64,000 nucleotides of DNA from Streptomyces sp. NBC_00178 (GTDB lineage: Bacteria > Actinomycetota > Actinomycetes > Streptomycetales > Streptomycetaceae). Of this stretch, positions 35,229 through 44,972 are shown piece by piece. Position 1 is the stretch's first letter, and each line of letters begins with the position of its first letter. The stretch lies in assembly GCF_036206005.1 (NCBI RefSeq), contig NZ_CP108143.1:3486001-3550000 (forward strand), read 5' to 3'. A model generated the notes under the pieces. The model worked only from the letters and a program-made list of their open reading frames with translations. It had not been told where the DNA came from and searched no databases. Both the position numbers and the translations under genes were made by a program.

Positions 35229-36758
35229 CTACGAGGCGTCCAGGACGCCCGTCCGGTAGATCGTGCCGGCGCAGGCGTTGGAGATCGTGGTCTCGGCGGT
35301 CGGCGCACCGGCCTCCGGAGTGTGCGTGACCGCGATGCTGCCGTCCGCCGGCCCCTCGTCGGCACTGCCGAACTGCGTCGAGGTCTCCGCCGCGCCGGCG
35401 GTGGTCCCGGTACTGTCGCCACCGCTTCCGCCGCCGTCCGTGGGCGTCGGGCTGGGCGAACCACCGGTGGTCGGGCAGGTGTCCGACGGCACCCAGGCGA
35501 AGCGCACCTCGTACGCCATCGCGGGCTTCAGGACCACGGTCCCCGGCTCCAGTGAGGGATCGGGCAGTCCGGACGCCGGGTCCCCCGCGATGTGCTGGAC
35601 GACTTTGATCTTCATCGGGTCCGCGGCACCTGCCGCCTGGAAGCCGACGGTGCCGTTGGTGGTGACCGAACAGGAACTGCCGGACGCGTTGGAGATCTTG
35701 AACGCCCCGTAGACGGTGCCGTTCACACCGGCTGCGCCCGCCTCGGCCGAGGCGACACGGAGCTGACCCGGGTCACAGACGCCGGCGGCAGCGGCCTTGT
35801 CACCCGGGGTGTCGCCGAGGCCGGCGGTCCCACTGCCCTCGGTGTCGGGGCCGGAGCCCTCGGACGGCGTCGCGGAGTTGCCGTGTTCGCCCCCGCTCCC
35901 CTGGGTCCGGGAGTCCTCGGGACGGGCCGGCTGCGGGCCGTCGGGCCCGTCCCCGGCGTCCTCGCCGCTGCCGCCCTGCGCCTGCTGCCCATGACCGGCT
36001 ATGGCCGGGCTGGCCGTGGCCGAGCCCTCCGAATTCGCGACGTGGACGAAGGCGGGAACCGCCGTACCGATGAGCAGTGCCGCGGCCGCCGCGCCCACCA
36101 AGGCCTGGCGCCGTCTGGCGCGTCGCGCCGGCACCGCCCGCTTCAGGTGATCAAGGGTTCCGCTCGACGGTTCGAGGCCCTCTACAGCGCCGCGGAACAT
36201 GAGCCGCAGCTCGGCCTCGCCCATGTCCTCACCGTCGTGGGCGCCGCCGAAGAGGTCGCCCGGCATCCCGGCTGACGAGCCCTGGACGGACGAGCCCGTG
36301 ACGGATGGGCCTGCGGCGGACGGGCCTCCGGCGGACACACGGCCCGTACCGCCTCCGGCCGAACTGCCTGAGCCGGCACCGGCGCCGGACCCGGAAGCAG
36401 CACCCGCCTTGCCCCCGAACAGCTCGGTCAGCGTGCCGCCGCCGCCCGGGGCACGCCCACCGCGATCGGCTTTGCGATCGGCACCGTCCTCGTCACCCTC
36501 GGGCGCGAGACGTCCGGTCTCCGCGAGACCGCCGCCCCCCGCACAACCGGGGGCGACGCCACAACCCTCGTCACCACCCGGCGCAGCGCCTTCGGCTGCG
36601 GCACCTGGGGCCGCTTCGGCGCCGTCGGCGCCGGCCTCGCCGGTCTGCGTCTGCTCGCCGTCCCGCTCGGACTCGCTGTGCGGGGTGTCGTCCGGCCCGT
36701 CGTTCACAATTCCGTTTCCAGTCCGGTCATCGTCGTGCCTGTGCTCGGGCCCGCTCAT
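35229..36758 (-). CDS. Membrane protein with DUF4232-like domain, anti-sigma partner candidate
   Basis: A 509-aa protein with a long cytoplasmic low-complexity region (1-200, rich in Gly, Ala and acidic residues), a basic stretch PARRARRR and one membrane helix (about 215-237), then an extracytoplasmic part that includes a DUF4232-like domain with conserved cysteines (CDPGQL..., SSCSVTTNG, SDTCPTTGG). The start overlaps the sigma gene stop as ATGA. A one-TM protein translationally coupled to a SigE-type sigma factor is the usual arrangement for an anti-sigma or sensing partner, but no zinc anti-sigma motif is visible, so this is inference. It is the second gene of the operon. Confidence 0.7.
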   Translation of the reverse strand: MSGPEHRHDDDRTGNGIVNDGPDDTPHSESERDGEQTQTGEAGADGAEAAPGAAAEGAAPGGDEGCGVAPGCAGGGGLAETGRLAPEGDEDGADRKADRGGRAPGGGGTLTELFGGKAGAASGSGAGAGSGSSAGGGTGRVSAGGPSAAGPSVTGSSVQGSSAGMPGDLFGGAHDGEDMGEAELRLMFRGAVEGLEPSSGTLDHLKRAVPARRARRRQALVGAAAAALLIGTAVPAFVHVANSEGSATASPAIAGHGQQAQGGSGEDAGDGPDGPQPARPEDSRTQGSGGEHGNSATPSEGSGPDTEGSGTAGLGDTPGDKAAAAGVCDPGQLRVASAEAGAAGVNGTVYGAFKISNASGSSCSVTTNGTVGFQAAGAADPMKIKVVQHIAGDPASGLPDPSLEPGTVVLKPAMAYEVRFAWVPSDTCPTTGGSPSPTPTDGGGSGGDSTGTTAGAAETSTQFGSADEGPADGSIAVTHTPEAGAPTAETTISNACAGTIYRTGVLDAS

Positions 36759-37417
36759 GCCTGCGCCTCCATCACCAGGCGCAGTGCCGCGATTCCCCGG
36801 GAGCCGTACGCCTTCACCGAGCCGAGCGATATACCCAGCGCCTCGGCGACCTGTGCCTCCGTCATGTCCGAGAAGTAGCGCAGCACCAGCACCTCGCGCT
36901 GACGGCGCTGCAGCCCCTTCATCGCCTTGATCAGCGCGTCCCGCTCCAGCTGGTCGTACGCACCCTCCTCCGCACTCGCCATGTCGGGCATCGGCTTGGA
37001 GAGCAGCTTCAGCCCGAGGATGCGCCGGCGCAGCGCGGAGCGGGAGAGGTTGACCACGGTCTGCCGGAGGTACGCGAGGGTCTTCTCCGGCTCGCGCACA
37101 CGGTTGCGCGCGGAGTGCACCCGGATGAACGCTTCCTGCACCACGTCCTCGCAGGACGCCGTGTCGTCCAGCAGGAGGGCGGCGAGGCCCAGCAGCGAAC
37201 GGTAGTGGGCGCGATAGGTCTCGGTCAGATGATCGACCGTCGTTCCTGCCGCCACGGTCTCCTCAGCGCCCTCGCGCTGCGAAGGCAGCCGGGCGGAGCG
37301 CGCAGCGGGCATGGGCGCAATCACCGGCATACCGCCGGGTGCGCGGGGCCGCCGGAGCGGGCGCACCGAAGCGCCCCGCAACGGGCCCACCACTGTGATG
37401 TCGAGAACCTCTGCCAC
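36755..37417 (-). CDS. SigE-family RNA polymerase sigma factor (ECF type)
   Basis: A 220-aa extracytoplasmic-function-type sigma factor of the actinobacterial SigE family. Region 2 is YRAHYRSLLGLAALLLDD to EDVVQEAFIRVHSARNRV, with LAYLRQTVVNLSRS; region 4 is LQRRQREVLVLRYFSDMTEAQVAEALGISLGSVKAYGSRG. GTG 37417 is used, but the first 40 residues are unusual, and an internal ATG near 37332 could be the true start. It overlaps the membrane partner gene by 4 nt. It lies downstream of asd on the same strand across a 270-nt gap, so a separate promoter is likely. Confidence 0.88.
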   Translation of the reverse strand: MAEVLDITVVGPLRGASVRPLRRPRAPGGMPVIAPMPAARSARLPSQREGAEETVAAGTTVDHLTETYRAHYRSLLGLAALLLDDTASCEDVVQEAFIRVHSARNRVREPEKTLAYLRQTVVNLSRSALRRRILGLKLLSKPMPDMASAEEGAYDQLERDALIKAMKGLQRRQREVLVLRYFSDMTEAQVAEALGISLGSVKAYGSRGIAALRLVMEAQA

Positions 37418-37689
37418 GCCAGTTGGACACCCATCCCCCCGTCAGGGTTGTACGCCAACGGCACCGCGTTCGATGCTGTGCGACATGCCCTCATTCGTAC
37501 CTGCTCTTCCCCAAATGCCCCGAAAACGCATCCAGCCACACAAGAAGTGACGAGGTAGACGCGCCGCATCCGACCAGCGGTTGCAGATGCCGGGGAGATC
37601 ATCGTCGGATACGACAACGCCCCAGCTCAAGAGGTTCAGACCAGCGATTTACCCACAGGGCGCACACAGATCCTACAAAAGAGGTTCGA

Positions 37690-38754
37690 TCAGGTCCGGG
37701 GATATTCTCCCGCCACGGATTCCGCGATCTGGGCCACGTTCAGGGCCGCACCTTTTCGGAGATTATCTCCGCAGATGAACATTTCGACCGCGCGCGGATC
37801 GTCCATCGACTGCCGCACCCGGCCCACCCAGGTCGGATCGGTGCCCACCACGTCGGAGGGGGTGGGGAAGTCCCCGGCCGCCGGGCTGTCGAAGAGCACC
37901 ACGCCGGGCGCGGTCGCCAGGACCTCGTGCGCACGGTCGACCGCGACCTCGTTCTCGAAGCGGGCGTGCACGGACATGGAGTGCGTCGCGATGACGGGGA
38001 CGTACACGCACGTCGCCGTGACCTTCAGTCCGGGCAGGCCCAGGATCTTGCGGCACTGGTCGCGGATGGCCAGTTCCTCGGACGACCAGCCGTCTCCGGC
38101 GTCGGTCCCGGCCCACGGGACCACGTTCAGCGCCACCGGGGCCGCGAAGGGGCTCTTCTCCGTGTCACCCACGGCCCGCCGCACGTCGCCGGGCCGTGTG
38201 CCCAGCTCCGTGCCCGCCACCAGCGCGAGCTGCTCGCGCAGCGCGGTGACGCCGTCCCGTCCCACGCTGCTCACGGCCTGGTAGGAGGAGACGATCAGTT
38301 CCCGCAGCCCGAACTCGGCGTGCAGCGCGCCGACCGCGACGATCAGCGACAGCGTCGTGCAGGTCGGGGACGCGACGATGCCGCGGGGCCTGCGCCGCGC
38401 GGCATGTGGATTGATCTCGGGTACGACCAGGGGCACCTCGTCGTCCGTCCGGAAAGCCGCCGAGTCGTCCACGACGACGGCACCCCGGGCCGCGGCGACC
38501 GGCGCCCACCTGGCCGACACCTCGTCCGGCACCAGGAACAGGGCCACGTCCACACCGTCGAACACGTCTTCGGAGAGGGCGAGGACCTCGGTCTCCTCGC
38601 CGCGCACGACCAGCTTGGTACCGGCCGAGCGCGGGGAGGCGACGAGTCTGACCTCGCCCCAGACGTCCGCGTGCTCCGAGAGGATCTGGAGCATGACGCC
38701 GCCGATCGCCCCGGTCGCTCCCACGACCGCGAGCGAAGGGCGGCGCACGGTCAT
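37690..38754 (-). CDS. asd: Aspartate-semialdehyde dehydrogenase
   Basis: NADP-dependent enzyme of the aspartate pathway (Lys, Met, Thr, Ile and diaminopimelate): aspartyl phosphate to aspartate semialdehyde. The 354-aa protein has GATGAIGG at residues 12-19, the active-site cysteine in SPTCTT (the common form is N-x-C; here T precedes C), and the acid/base His later in the chain. The start overlaps the aspartokinase stop by 4 nt (ATGA), so the two enzymes of the first committed steps are translated together, the usual Streptomyces order. Confidence 0.95.
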   Translation of the reverse strand: MTVRRPSLAVVGATGAIGGVMLQILSEHADVWGEVRLVASPRSAGTKLVVRGEETEVLALSEDVFDGVDVALFLVPDEVSARWAPVAAARGAVVVDDSAAFRTDDEVPLVVPEINPHAARRRPRGIVASPTCTTLSLIVAVGALHAEFGLRELIVSSYQAVSSVGRDGVTALREQLALVAGTELGTRPGDVRRAVGDTEKSPFAAPVALNVVPWAGTDAGDGWSSEELAIRDQCRKILGLPGLKVTATCVYVPVIATHSMSVHARFENEVAVDRAHEVLATAPGVVLFDSPAAGDFPTPSDVVGTDPTWVGRVRQSMDDPRAVEMFICGDNLRKGAALNVAQIAESVAGEYPRT

Positions 38755-40022
38755 CGGCCGGTGCCCCCGTAGACGACGGCCTCGTCCGAGTCGCTGTCGA
38801 GACCGAAGGCGGTGTGCACGGCGCGCACGGCCTCGTTGACGTCGTCGACCCGGGTGACCACCGAGATCCGGATCTCGGATGTCGAGATCAGCTCGATGTT
38901 CACGCCGACGTTCGACAGCGCCTCGAAGAAGCCCGCCGTCACGCCGGGGTTCGTCTTCATGCCCGCGCCGACGAGGGAGATCTTCGCGATCTGGTCGTCG
39001 TAGCGCAGGGACTCGAACCCTATGCCGGCGCGGCTGCGCTCCAGGGCGTCGATGGCCTTGCGGCCGTCCGCCTTGGGCAGCGTGAACGTGATGTCCGTCA
39101 GACCGGTCGACGCGGCGGAGACGTTCTGCACCACCATGTCCATGTTGATCTCGGCGTCGGCGATGGCGCGGAAGATCGCGGCGGCCTCGCCGGGCTTGTC
39201 GGGCACACCGACGACGGTGACCTTGGCCTCGGAGACGTCGTGGGCGACTCCCGAGATGATCGCGTGCTCCACCAGCTGGTCCCCTTGCGGCTCGTTGCTG
39301 ACCCAGGTCCCGCGCAGTCCGGAGAAGGACGAGCGGACGTGGATCGGGATGTTGTAACGGCGGGCGTACTCGACGCAGCGGTGCAGCAGCACCTTGGAGC
39401 CGGACGCCGCCAGCTCCAGCATGTCCTCGAAGGAGATCCAGTCGATCTTCCGGGCCTTCTTCACGACCCGGGGGTCGGCGGTGAAGACGCCGTCCACATC
39501 GGTGTAGATCTCACAGACCTCGGCGTCGAGGGCGGCTGCCAGCGCGACTGCGGTGGTGTCGGACCCGCCGCGGCCGAGGGTCGTGATGTTCTTGCCCTCC
39601 TGGCTCACCCCCTGGAACCCGGCGACGATGGCGATGTTTCCCTCGTCGATCGAGGTCCGGATGCGGCCGGGCGTCACATCGATGATGCGCGCTTTGTTGT
39701 GGACCGAGTCGGTGATGACGCCGGCCTGGCTGCCCGTGAACGACTGGGCCTCGTGACCCAGGTTCTTGATCGCCATCGCCAGGAGGGCCATGGAGATCCG
39801 CTCCCCGGCGGTCAGCAGCATGTCGAACTCACGCCCGGCCGGCATCGGGGACACCTGCTCGGCGAGATCGATCAGCTCGTCCGTCGTGTCGCCCATCGCG
39901 GACACCACGACAACCACCTGGTTGCCGTTCTTCTTGGCGTCCACGACTCGCTTGGCGACGCGCTTGATGCCTTCGGCATCGGCTACGGAGGAACCTCCGT
40001 ACTTCTGCACGACAAGGCCCAC
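38751..40022 (-). CDS. lysC: Aspartokinase, alpha subunit with internal beta subunit
   Basis: A 423-aa aspartokinase that phosphorylates aspartate in the first step of the aspartate family. The kinase domain starts with [11 protein letters not shown], and two ACT domains occupy about residues 265-420. As in other Gram-positive bacteria, a separate regulatory beta chain can be made from inside the gene: in-frame GTG at 39272 with AAGGGGA about 8 nt upstream, giving a 173-aa product equal to the ACT part. Feedback inhibition by Lys plus Thr is the usual control of this type. asd overlaps its stop. The 40,023-40,366 region upstream has repeats but no recognised riboswitch. Confidence 0.95.
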   Translation of the reverse strand: MGLVVQKYGGSSVADAEGIKRVAKRVVDAKKNGNQVVVVVSAMGDTTDELIDLAEQVSPMPAGREFDMLLTAGERISMALLAMAIKNLGHEAQSFTGSQAGVITDSVHNKARIIDVTPGRIRTSIDEGNIAIVAGFQGVSQEGKNITTLGRGGSDTTAVALAAALDAEVCEIYTDVDGVFTADPRVVKKARKIDWISFEDMLELAASGSKVLLHRCVEYARRYNIPIHVRSSFSGLRGTWVSNEPQGDQLVEHAIISGVAHDVSEAKVTVVGVPDKPGEAAAIFRAIADAEINMDMVVQNVSAASTGLTDITFTLPKADGRKAIDALERSRAGIGFESLRYDDQIAKISLVGAGMKTNPGVTAGFFEALSNVGVNIELISTSEIRISVVTRVDDVNEAVRAVHTAFGLDSDSDEAVVYGGTGR

Positions 40023-40366
40023 GTGCGCTCCTCGCTCAATAATGGTGCGGTCGGCTCAGTTTAACGAGCAGCCCGGAATCGACCTGTCGATACCGGATGG
40101 TGAGATGTCCCGCCCACCACACGGACCGGCATGCCGCTCCGAACTGCTCGTAGCGGGCTGTTGCCCTGCTTCGTCGAACCGCACGCCTCTTTGTGTCCCA
40201 GGACACAGCGGCAACGACGTCGGACAGGACGTCTGGAACCTCACGGGGAAGCCCTGCGTACGGCCGCGGAACGCCTCCCGCGGAAGCCTCCCGTACGGCC
40301 CGCCCGAACGCCTCCCGTGGAGCCGTCCGGGCCATCCCGTACGGCCGCGGAACGCCTCCCGGACCG
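40023..40366. repeat. Intergenic direct repeats upstream of aspartokinase
   Basis: A 23-nt direct repeat is exact at 40258-40280 and 40339-40361 (GTACGGCCGCGGAACGCC plus CTCCCG), with a degenerate third copy at 40293-40317. They lie between DUF5063 and the aspartokinase promoter. No gene or riboswitch was recognised. Confidence 0.75.
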
Positions 40367-41026
40367 CTACAGAACCGGCCGCAGACCCAGCGGCCCGGCG
40401 ATCTCCGCGGCCATCACCCGGCCGGCCTCCTCCGCCAGGTCGCCGTCACCGGGGTCCTGGTCGGTGTCCAGGCCGTCGAGCTCCTGGAGCGGCTGGTTGA
40501 GCCGGATGTGCGCGATGAGGGACTGGAGGGCGCGCAGAGCGGCCGACGCGGTCGAGCCCCAGTTGGAGAAGTACGAGAACTGCCACCACCACATGGCCTC
40601 CGCCGTGCGGTCCGCCTCGTAGTGGGCCAGCCCGTGGCCGAGGTCGGTGACCAGGTCCGCCAGGTCGTCGGAGATGCGGTGCGGTACGGGGGCCTTGCGG
40701 GGCTCGTACGGGTCGAAGACCTCGGAGTAGACGTCGATGGGCTCCAGGAGCTCCGCGAAGCGCTCACGCAGCCCGTCGGCGTCCGGTTCGGGTCCGAGGT
40801 CCGGCTCGTAGCGCTCGTCCGGGAGGATGTCCTGGTAGGCCCCGAGCCTGCCGCCCGCCAGGAGGAGCTGGGAGACCTGGAGGAGGAGGACCGGGACGGC
40901 CGTCTCGGGCTCGTCCGCCTTGGACACCTCGGTGACCGCGACGATGAACGTCTTGATCTGGTCCGCGATCTGGACCGCGAAGTCGTCGGGGTCCTGCGTG
41001 ACGGAATTCAGCGTGGCGTCAGACAT
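40367..41026 (-). CDS. DUF5063 domain protein
   Basis: A 219-aa protein of the DUF5063 family, conserved in Streptomyces between recR and ask and of unknown function. It is acidic and helical, with the family stretch MWWWQFSYFSNWGSTASAALRALQSLIAHIR. No catalytic motif or membrane segment is seen. ATG 41026 is preceded by GGGAGG; the longer upstream frame is not conserved. Same strand as recR, 83 nt after it. The call is a family name only. Confidence 0.85.
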   Translation of the reverse strand: MSDATLNSVTQDPDDFAVQIADQIKTFIVAVTEVSKADEPETAVPVLLLQVSQLLLAGGRLGAYQDILPDERYEPDLGPEPDADGLRERFAELLEPIDVYSEVFDPYEPRKAPVPHRISDDLADLVTDLGHGLAHYEADRTAEAMWWWQFSYFSNWGSTASAALRALQSLIAHIRLNQPLQELDGLDTDQDPGDGDLAEEAGRVMAAEIAGPLGLRPVL

Positions 41027-41109
41027 CGAGGGGACCTCCCGTGGGCACGGTCGCGAACGGTGGGTAGAACATAGCGCCGCCGAACATAAAGCCGCCATCA
41101 GATGCCGGG

Positions 41110-41709
41110 TCACACATCGAGCAGCCGCCTCCCCTCGAAGGCACGGCCGAGCGTCACCTCGTCGGCGTACTCGAGGTCGCCACCGACCGGCAGTCCGCTC
41201 GCCAGCCGGGTCACCCGCAGGCCCATCGGCTTGACCATCCGCGCGAGGTACGTCGCCGTGGCCTCGCCCTCGAGGTTGGGGTCCGTCGCGAGGATCAGCT
41301 CGGTGATCGAGCCGTCCGCGAGCCGGGCCAGGAGTTCCCTGATGCGCAGATCGTCGGGGCCGACGCCCTCGATGGGGCTGATCGCGCCGCCCAGCACGTG
41401 GTAGCGGCCCCGGAACTCGCGGGTCCGCTCGATCGCCACGACGTCCTTGGGCTCCTCGACCACGCAGATGACCGAGCGGTCACGGCGCGCGTCGCGGCAG
41501 ATGCCGCACTGCTCCTGCTGGGCGACGTTGCCGCAGACCTCGCAGAAGCGGACCTTGTCCTTCACCTCGAGGAGGGCGTGGGCCAGACGGCGTACGTCGG
41601 TGGGTTCGGCCTGCAGGATGTGGAAGGCGATCCGCTGCGCGCTCTTGGGACCGACGCCGGGCAGCCTGCCCAGCTCGTCGATGAGTTCCTGAACCACGCC
41701 TTCGTACAA
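41110..41709 (-). CDS. recR: Recombination mediator RecR
   Basis: RecR, 199 aa, helps RecO load RecA on gapped DNA. It has the N-terminal helix-hairpin-helix ([14 protein letters not shown]), the four-cysteine zinc finger [16 protein letters not shown], and the Toprim domain ending in [17 protein letters not shown]. The length is that of the family. It follows ybaB by 62 nt on the same strand, the standard ybaB-recR pair, and probably shares its transcript. Confidence 0.97.
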   Translation of the reverse strand: MYEGVVQELIDELGRLPGVGPKSAQRIAFHILQAEPTDVRRLAHALLEVKDKVRFCEVCGNVAQQEQCGICRDARRDRSVICVVEEPKDVVAIERTREFRGRYHVLGGAISPIEGVGPDDLRIRELLARLADGSITELILATDPNLEGEATATYLARMVKPMGLRVTRLASGLPVGGDLEYADEVTLGRAFEGRRLLDV

Positions 41710-41771
41710 CGGAACGCCTTTCCTGTTTTCGCTGCTCGTACCGTAGACGGTACGTCCGTGCGGCTAGGGGT

Positions 41772-42113
41772 TCAGAACGGGAGCCCCGGCATACCGCCGC
41801 CGCCCAGTCCCTGGGCCAGCGGGCCCAGCTTCTGCTGCTGGAGCTGCTGGGCGTTCTCGTTCGCCGCCTGGACCGCGGCGACCACCAGGTCCGCCAGCGT
41901 CTCGGTGTCCTCGGGGTCCACGGCTCCGGGGTCGATGACCAGGGCCCGGAGCTCACCGGACCCGGTCACGGTGGCCTTCACGAGGCCGCCGCCGGCCTGA
42001 CCCTCGACCTCGGTCCTCGCGAGCTCCTCCTGGGCCGCTGCGAGTTCCTGCTGCATCTTCTGGGCCTGCTGGAGCAGCTGCTGCATGTTGGGCTGGCCAC
42101 CACCGGGAATCAC
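41772..42113 (-). CDS. YbaB/EbfC nucleoid-associated protein
   Basis: A 113-aa DNA-binding protein of the YbaB/EbfC family, a dimeric nucleoid protein often made with RecR. The sequence runs [22 protein letters not shown], a coiled helix, then the beta region [18 protein letters not shown], and ends in a Gly-rich tail. GTG 42113 is chosen for its AGGAG ribosome site; a GTG at 42128 is possible. It is divergent from the SLATT gene. Confidence 0.93.
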   Translation of the reverse strand: MIPGGGQPNMQQLLQQAQKMQQELAAAQEELARTEVEGQAGGGLVKATVTGSGELRALVIDPGAVDPEDTETLADLVVAAVQAANENAQQLQQQKLGPLAQGLGGGGMPGLPF

Positions 42114-42473
42114 GGTCACTCCTGGCACTTCGACGACGGATTGTTTCGGTACGCCGAGCCTACGTGCTCACCGGACGCCGCGCCCCACCCGCCGGGGAGC
42201 AACTCTTTCGAGTGAGTCCGGAAAGGGGCCTGCGGTGCTCCTATACCTGACCAGAGGCCGTGCACACCCGGGAATCCCGCGATTTCGACCCCATGCCCCA
42301 CCATTCGGCGGTAGGAAGAGGACGCGTATCCGTACGCACACGCACACCGTAGGTAACGCAGAGTTACACGGGTGGGGCCCGGTCATATGCCGGAGATCCG
42401 TCCCTCCCGTGACCGACAGCCGTGCCGGTCCGCGTCGTCACGCGCCGAACGCAGAGTGCAGAGGAGTGCCCCG
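42114..42473. promoter_or_regulatory. Divergent promoter region of ybaB and the SLATT gene
   Basis: A 360-nt gap without a gene. The only structured element that I see is the palindrome GTAAC-GCAGA-GTTAC at 42353-42367. It could be an operator; nothing identifies the regulator. Confidence 0.35.
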
Positions 42474-43262
42474 GTGAGTCAGCCGGAGATGCAGCCCGAC
42501 GGGCAGCCCCGCAAGGAGTCCGGCGCTGGATCCGGCGCGAGTACCGGAACCGAACGGTCCACCTTGCGCCGGAGTCCGGGCCCCCGGGACCTGACCGGCC
42601 GCGCGTTCCCCCTCGGCGACTGGGGCGACCCCGCCGAACGGCTCGACGAGCTCTACCGCTGGGTCGAGGCGGGAGCCCTGGAGACCGCCGACTGGTATCT
42701 GCGGGACAGGGTCCGCAAGCGGCGCACGGCGCGGCTCCTGCGCGTGGGCACCGCGATCGGGGTGGTCGCCGGCGCGGCGCTGCCCCTGCTCGACCTGACG
42801 GGCGAGCTGCACGGCTCGGCGGGCTGGGGCTATCTGTCCCTGCTGCTGGGAGCCGCCTGCATGGCCTGCGACCGGTACTTCGGGCTGACCTCCGGCTGGA
42901 TAAGGAATCTGGCGACGGCCCAGGCCGTGCAGCGCCGCCTCCAGGTCCTGCAGTTCGACTGGGCCTCGGAGTGCGTCCGGGAGATGCTCGGCCCGACCGA
43001 GGGCACGGCCAGCGAGGCCGCGGAGCGGTGCCTGGGCGTGCTGCGCCGCTTCTCGGAGGACATCACCGAGCTCTGCCGCATGGAGACGGCGGACTGGATG
43101 GTGGAGTTCCGGGCCGGACCCGCGCCCATGGGCATGCAGTCGCTGGTCTCGGGCGGCACCGGTGGCCGGCCTGAGCAGGGCGCGCCCCCGAGCCGCCTCA
43201 CCATGCAGTCGGTGGCCCGCCCGAACATGCCGCGCCAACGCCCCCCGGAGCCGCCCCGCTGA
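42474..43262 (+). CDS. SLATT-domain two-transmembrane protein
   Basis: A 262-aa protein with the SLATT domain layout: a cytosolic helix (LDELYRWVEAGALETADWYLRDR), two adjacent membrane helices (about residues 88-105 and 112-130), then a long helical region with RRLQVLQFDWASE. SLATT proteins are predicted pore-forming or membrane-effector modules in various signalling systems; this one is in the core Streptomyces context next to recR-ybaB. GTG 42474 is preceded by GAGGAG; the longer frame is not conserved. The N-terminus and the C-terminal 50 residues are disordered. Confidence 0.8.
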   Translation: MSQPEMQPDGQPRKESGAGSGASTGTERSTLRRSPGPRDLTGRAFPLGDWGDPAERLDELYRWVEAGALETADWYLRDRVRKRRTARLLRVGTAIGVVAGAALPLLDLTGELHGSAGWGYLSLLLGAACMACDRYFGLTSGWIRNLATAQAVQRRLQVLQFDWASECVREMLGPTEGTASEAAERCLGVLRRFSEDITELCRMETADWMVEFRAGPAPMGMQSLVSGGTGGRPEQGAPPSRLTMQSVARPNMPRQRPPEPPR

Positions 43263-43317
43263 CCGAGGCGGCCCCGGGAGTGCGAACGGGCGGCCTCGGG
43301 GCCGCCGGCCGGTGCGC

Positions 43318-43968
43318 TCAGCTGAAGATGATCATCGAGCCCTGCGCGAGGCTGCGGGTGGCCGCGGCGTGCAGGCCCAGCCAGACGTGCCGCTCCCGGG
43401 CGAACGGGCTGTCGTCGTACGGCGCCGGGGAGGCCGGTTCCTCCAGCGTGGTCGGGCCGGCGGGCGGGAGCGGGGCGGCCGGCGGATTGGCCGGGTCGAT
43501 GCCGAGCGCCGGGCCGACGAATTCCAGTTCCCTCAGCAGCCCGTGGGACGATCCCAGCGGACCGCCGCCCTCCAGCAGCTGATCGTTCGACAGCGGGTGC
43601 GGGAAGTCCAGCGGGACGTACGCCCCGGCGTGGTCGTAGTGCCAGACCAGGTGCGACTGCTGCGCGCTCTGCTCGAACATCTCCAGCAACTGCTCGTAGT
43701 CCCCGCCCAGTTCGTCGACGGGCGTGACCGCGAGGCCGCTCAGCTGCAGCAGATAGGCCCGGCGCAGGAAGTGCAGGGCGTCGTAGTCGAAGCCGGCGAC
43801 CGGGGCGACGTCCCCGGTGAGGCCGGGCATGTAGGCGTAGACGGGGACGGGCGGCAGGCCCGCGTCGTTCAGCGCCTTGTCGTAGACGGCGATCTCTTCG
43901 GCGAACGGGTTGTCGGGGCTGTGGCACAGCACATCGACGAGGGGGACCAGCCACAGGTCACAGGCCAC
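43318..43968 (-). CDS. Conserved Streptomyces protein of unknown function
   Basis: A 216-aa soluble protein. I recognise the N-terminus VACDLWLVPLVDVLCHSPDNPFA as a stretch conserved in Streptomyces proteins of unknown function, but no named domain. The C-terminal 60 residues are proline-rich with a conserved end ARERHVWLGLHAAATRSLAQGSMIIFS. GTG 43968 fits the conserved start and has GGAG 11 nt upstream; the upstream frame is not coding. It ends 55 nt from the convergent SLATT gene. Confidence 0.75.
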   Translation of the reverse strand: MACDLWLVPLVDVLCHSPDNPFAEEIAVYDKALNDAGLPPVPVYAYMPGLTGDVAPVAGFDYDALHFLRRAYLLQLSGLAVTPVDELGGDYEQLLEMFEQSAQQSHLVWHYDHAGAYVPLDFPHPLSNDQLLEGGGPLGSSHGLLRELEFVGPALGIDPANPPAAPLPPAGPTTLEEPASPAPYDDSPFARERHVWLGLHAAATRSLAQGSMIIFS

Positions 43969-44166
43969 GAAGTCTCGCTCTCCAACGGGTTCGTGCGATG
44001 GTCGGGACAGCGTAATGCGACCGGGACCCCACGCACAGGGTCCGGGGCGGCGGCACGGTCCGGACCGGTGTGTCCGGGCCACGGCGGGCCCTGTTCCCCG
44101 GCGGCCCGGCTCCCGGTGCGGTGGCCGGATGCCGCGGCCCGGGCGCGGAGGACTCCGGCACCCCGG

Positions 44167-44883
44167 TCAGCCTCGGTGGCCCGGGTGCGGGGGGTTGCCG
44201 GCGGCGAGCCGGTCGGCCCAGTTGCGCCCGTGTGCGTAGTAGGCGTCCAGGGCCGCGCGTACCGCCGGTCCGTCGGCGGCCGTGATCGCCTCCACCAGTT
44301 CCTGGTGGCCGTTCCACAGCCAGTCGCAGACGTCGGCGTCCCCCCGGAGGTAGGGGACGGCGAAGACCCACGCCTGCATCCTGATGCGCTGCAGGAACTC
44401 GTTGATGTAGCTGTTGCCGATCACCGCGCCGAGCTCCCGCCAGAACCGCAGGTCGTAGCCGACGAGGATGTCGAGGTCGCCGCCGCGCGCGGCCCGTGTG
44501 GCCTCCTCGGCCCGGCGGCGTACGGAGACGAGGGCGGGCCGGTGGACGGCGAGCACGGTGGCCGCCGGGGTCGCCCCGTCGAAGATCGCGCGGAACACCC
44601 CGTCTATGACCAGGGCGCGCGCCTCGACCATCGCCCGGTAGTCGGCGACGGTGAACTCGCGGACCCGGAACCCCCGGTGCTGGTCGGATTCGAGCAGCCC
44701 CTGCGCGGAGAGGTCGAAGAGCGCTTCGCGCACGGGGGTCGCGGACACCCCGTACTGCTCGGCGATCTGCTTGACGGTGAATTCCACCCTCGGCTGCATA
44801 CGCCCCGCGAGGACCTCGTCACGCAGCGCGTCGGCGATCTGCTGGCGCAGGGTACTGCGGGTCACACCTCCGCTCGCAGGCAC
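44167..44883 (-). CDS. GntR family regulator, FCD type
   Basis: A 238-aa regulator with an N-terminal winged helix (IADALRDEVLAGRMQPRVEF, then VSATPVREALFDLSAQGLL) and a C-terminal helical FCD ligand-binding domain (LRFWRELGAVIGNSYINEFLQRIR). It is next to and on the same strand as a class III aminotransferase gene 89 nt upstream, so regulation of amino-compound metabolism is likely. ATG 44883 is the first start after the aminotransferase. The effector is unknown. Confidence 0.88.
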   Translation of the reverse strand: MPASGGVTRSTLRQQIADALRDEVLAGRMQPRVEFTVKQIAEQYGVSATPVREALFDLSAQGLLESDQHRGFRVREFTVADYRAMVEARALVIDGVFRAIFDGATPAATVLAVHRPALVSVRRRAEEATRAARGGDLDILVGYDLRFWRELGAVIGNSYINEFLQRIRMQAWVFAVPYLRGDADVCDWLWNGHQELVEAITAADGPAVRAALDAYYAHGRNWADRLAAGNPPHPGHRG

Positions 44884-44972
44884 GACGCCCCCTCCCGATC
44901 TCGGCTTGGGTCACCATAAGCCAGGCCCGTGTCCGCTTCCGGGCACGGGGGAGGGGGTCGTTCCGGTGCCCT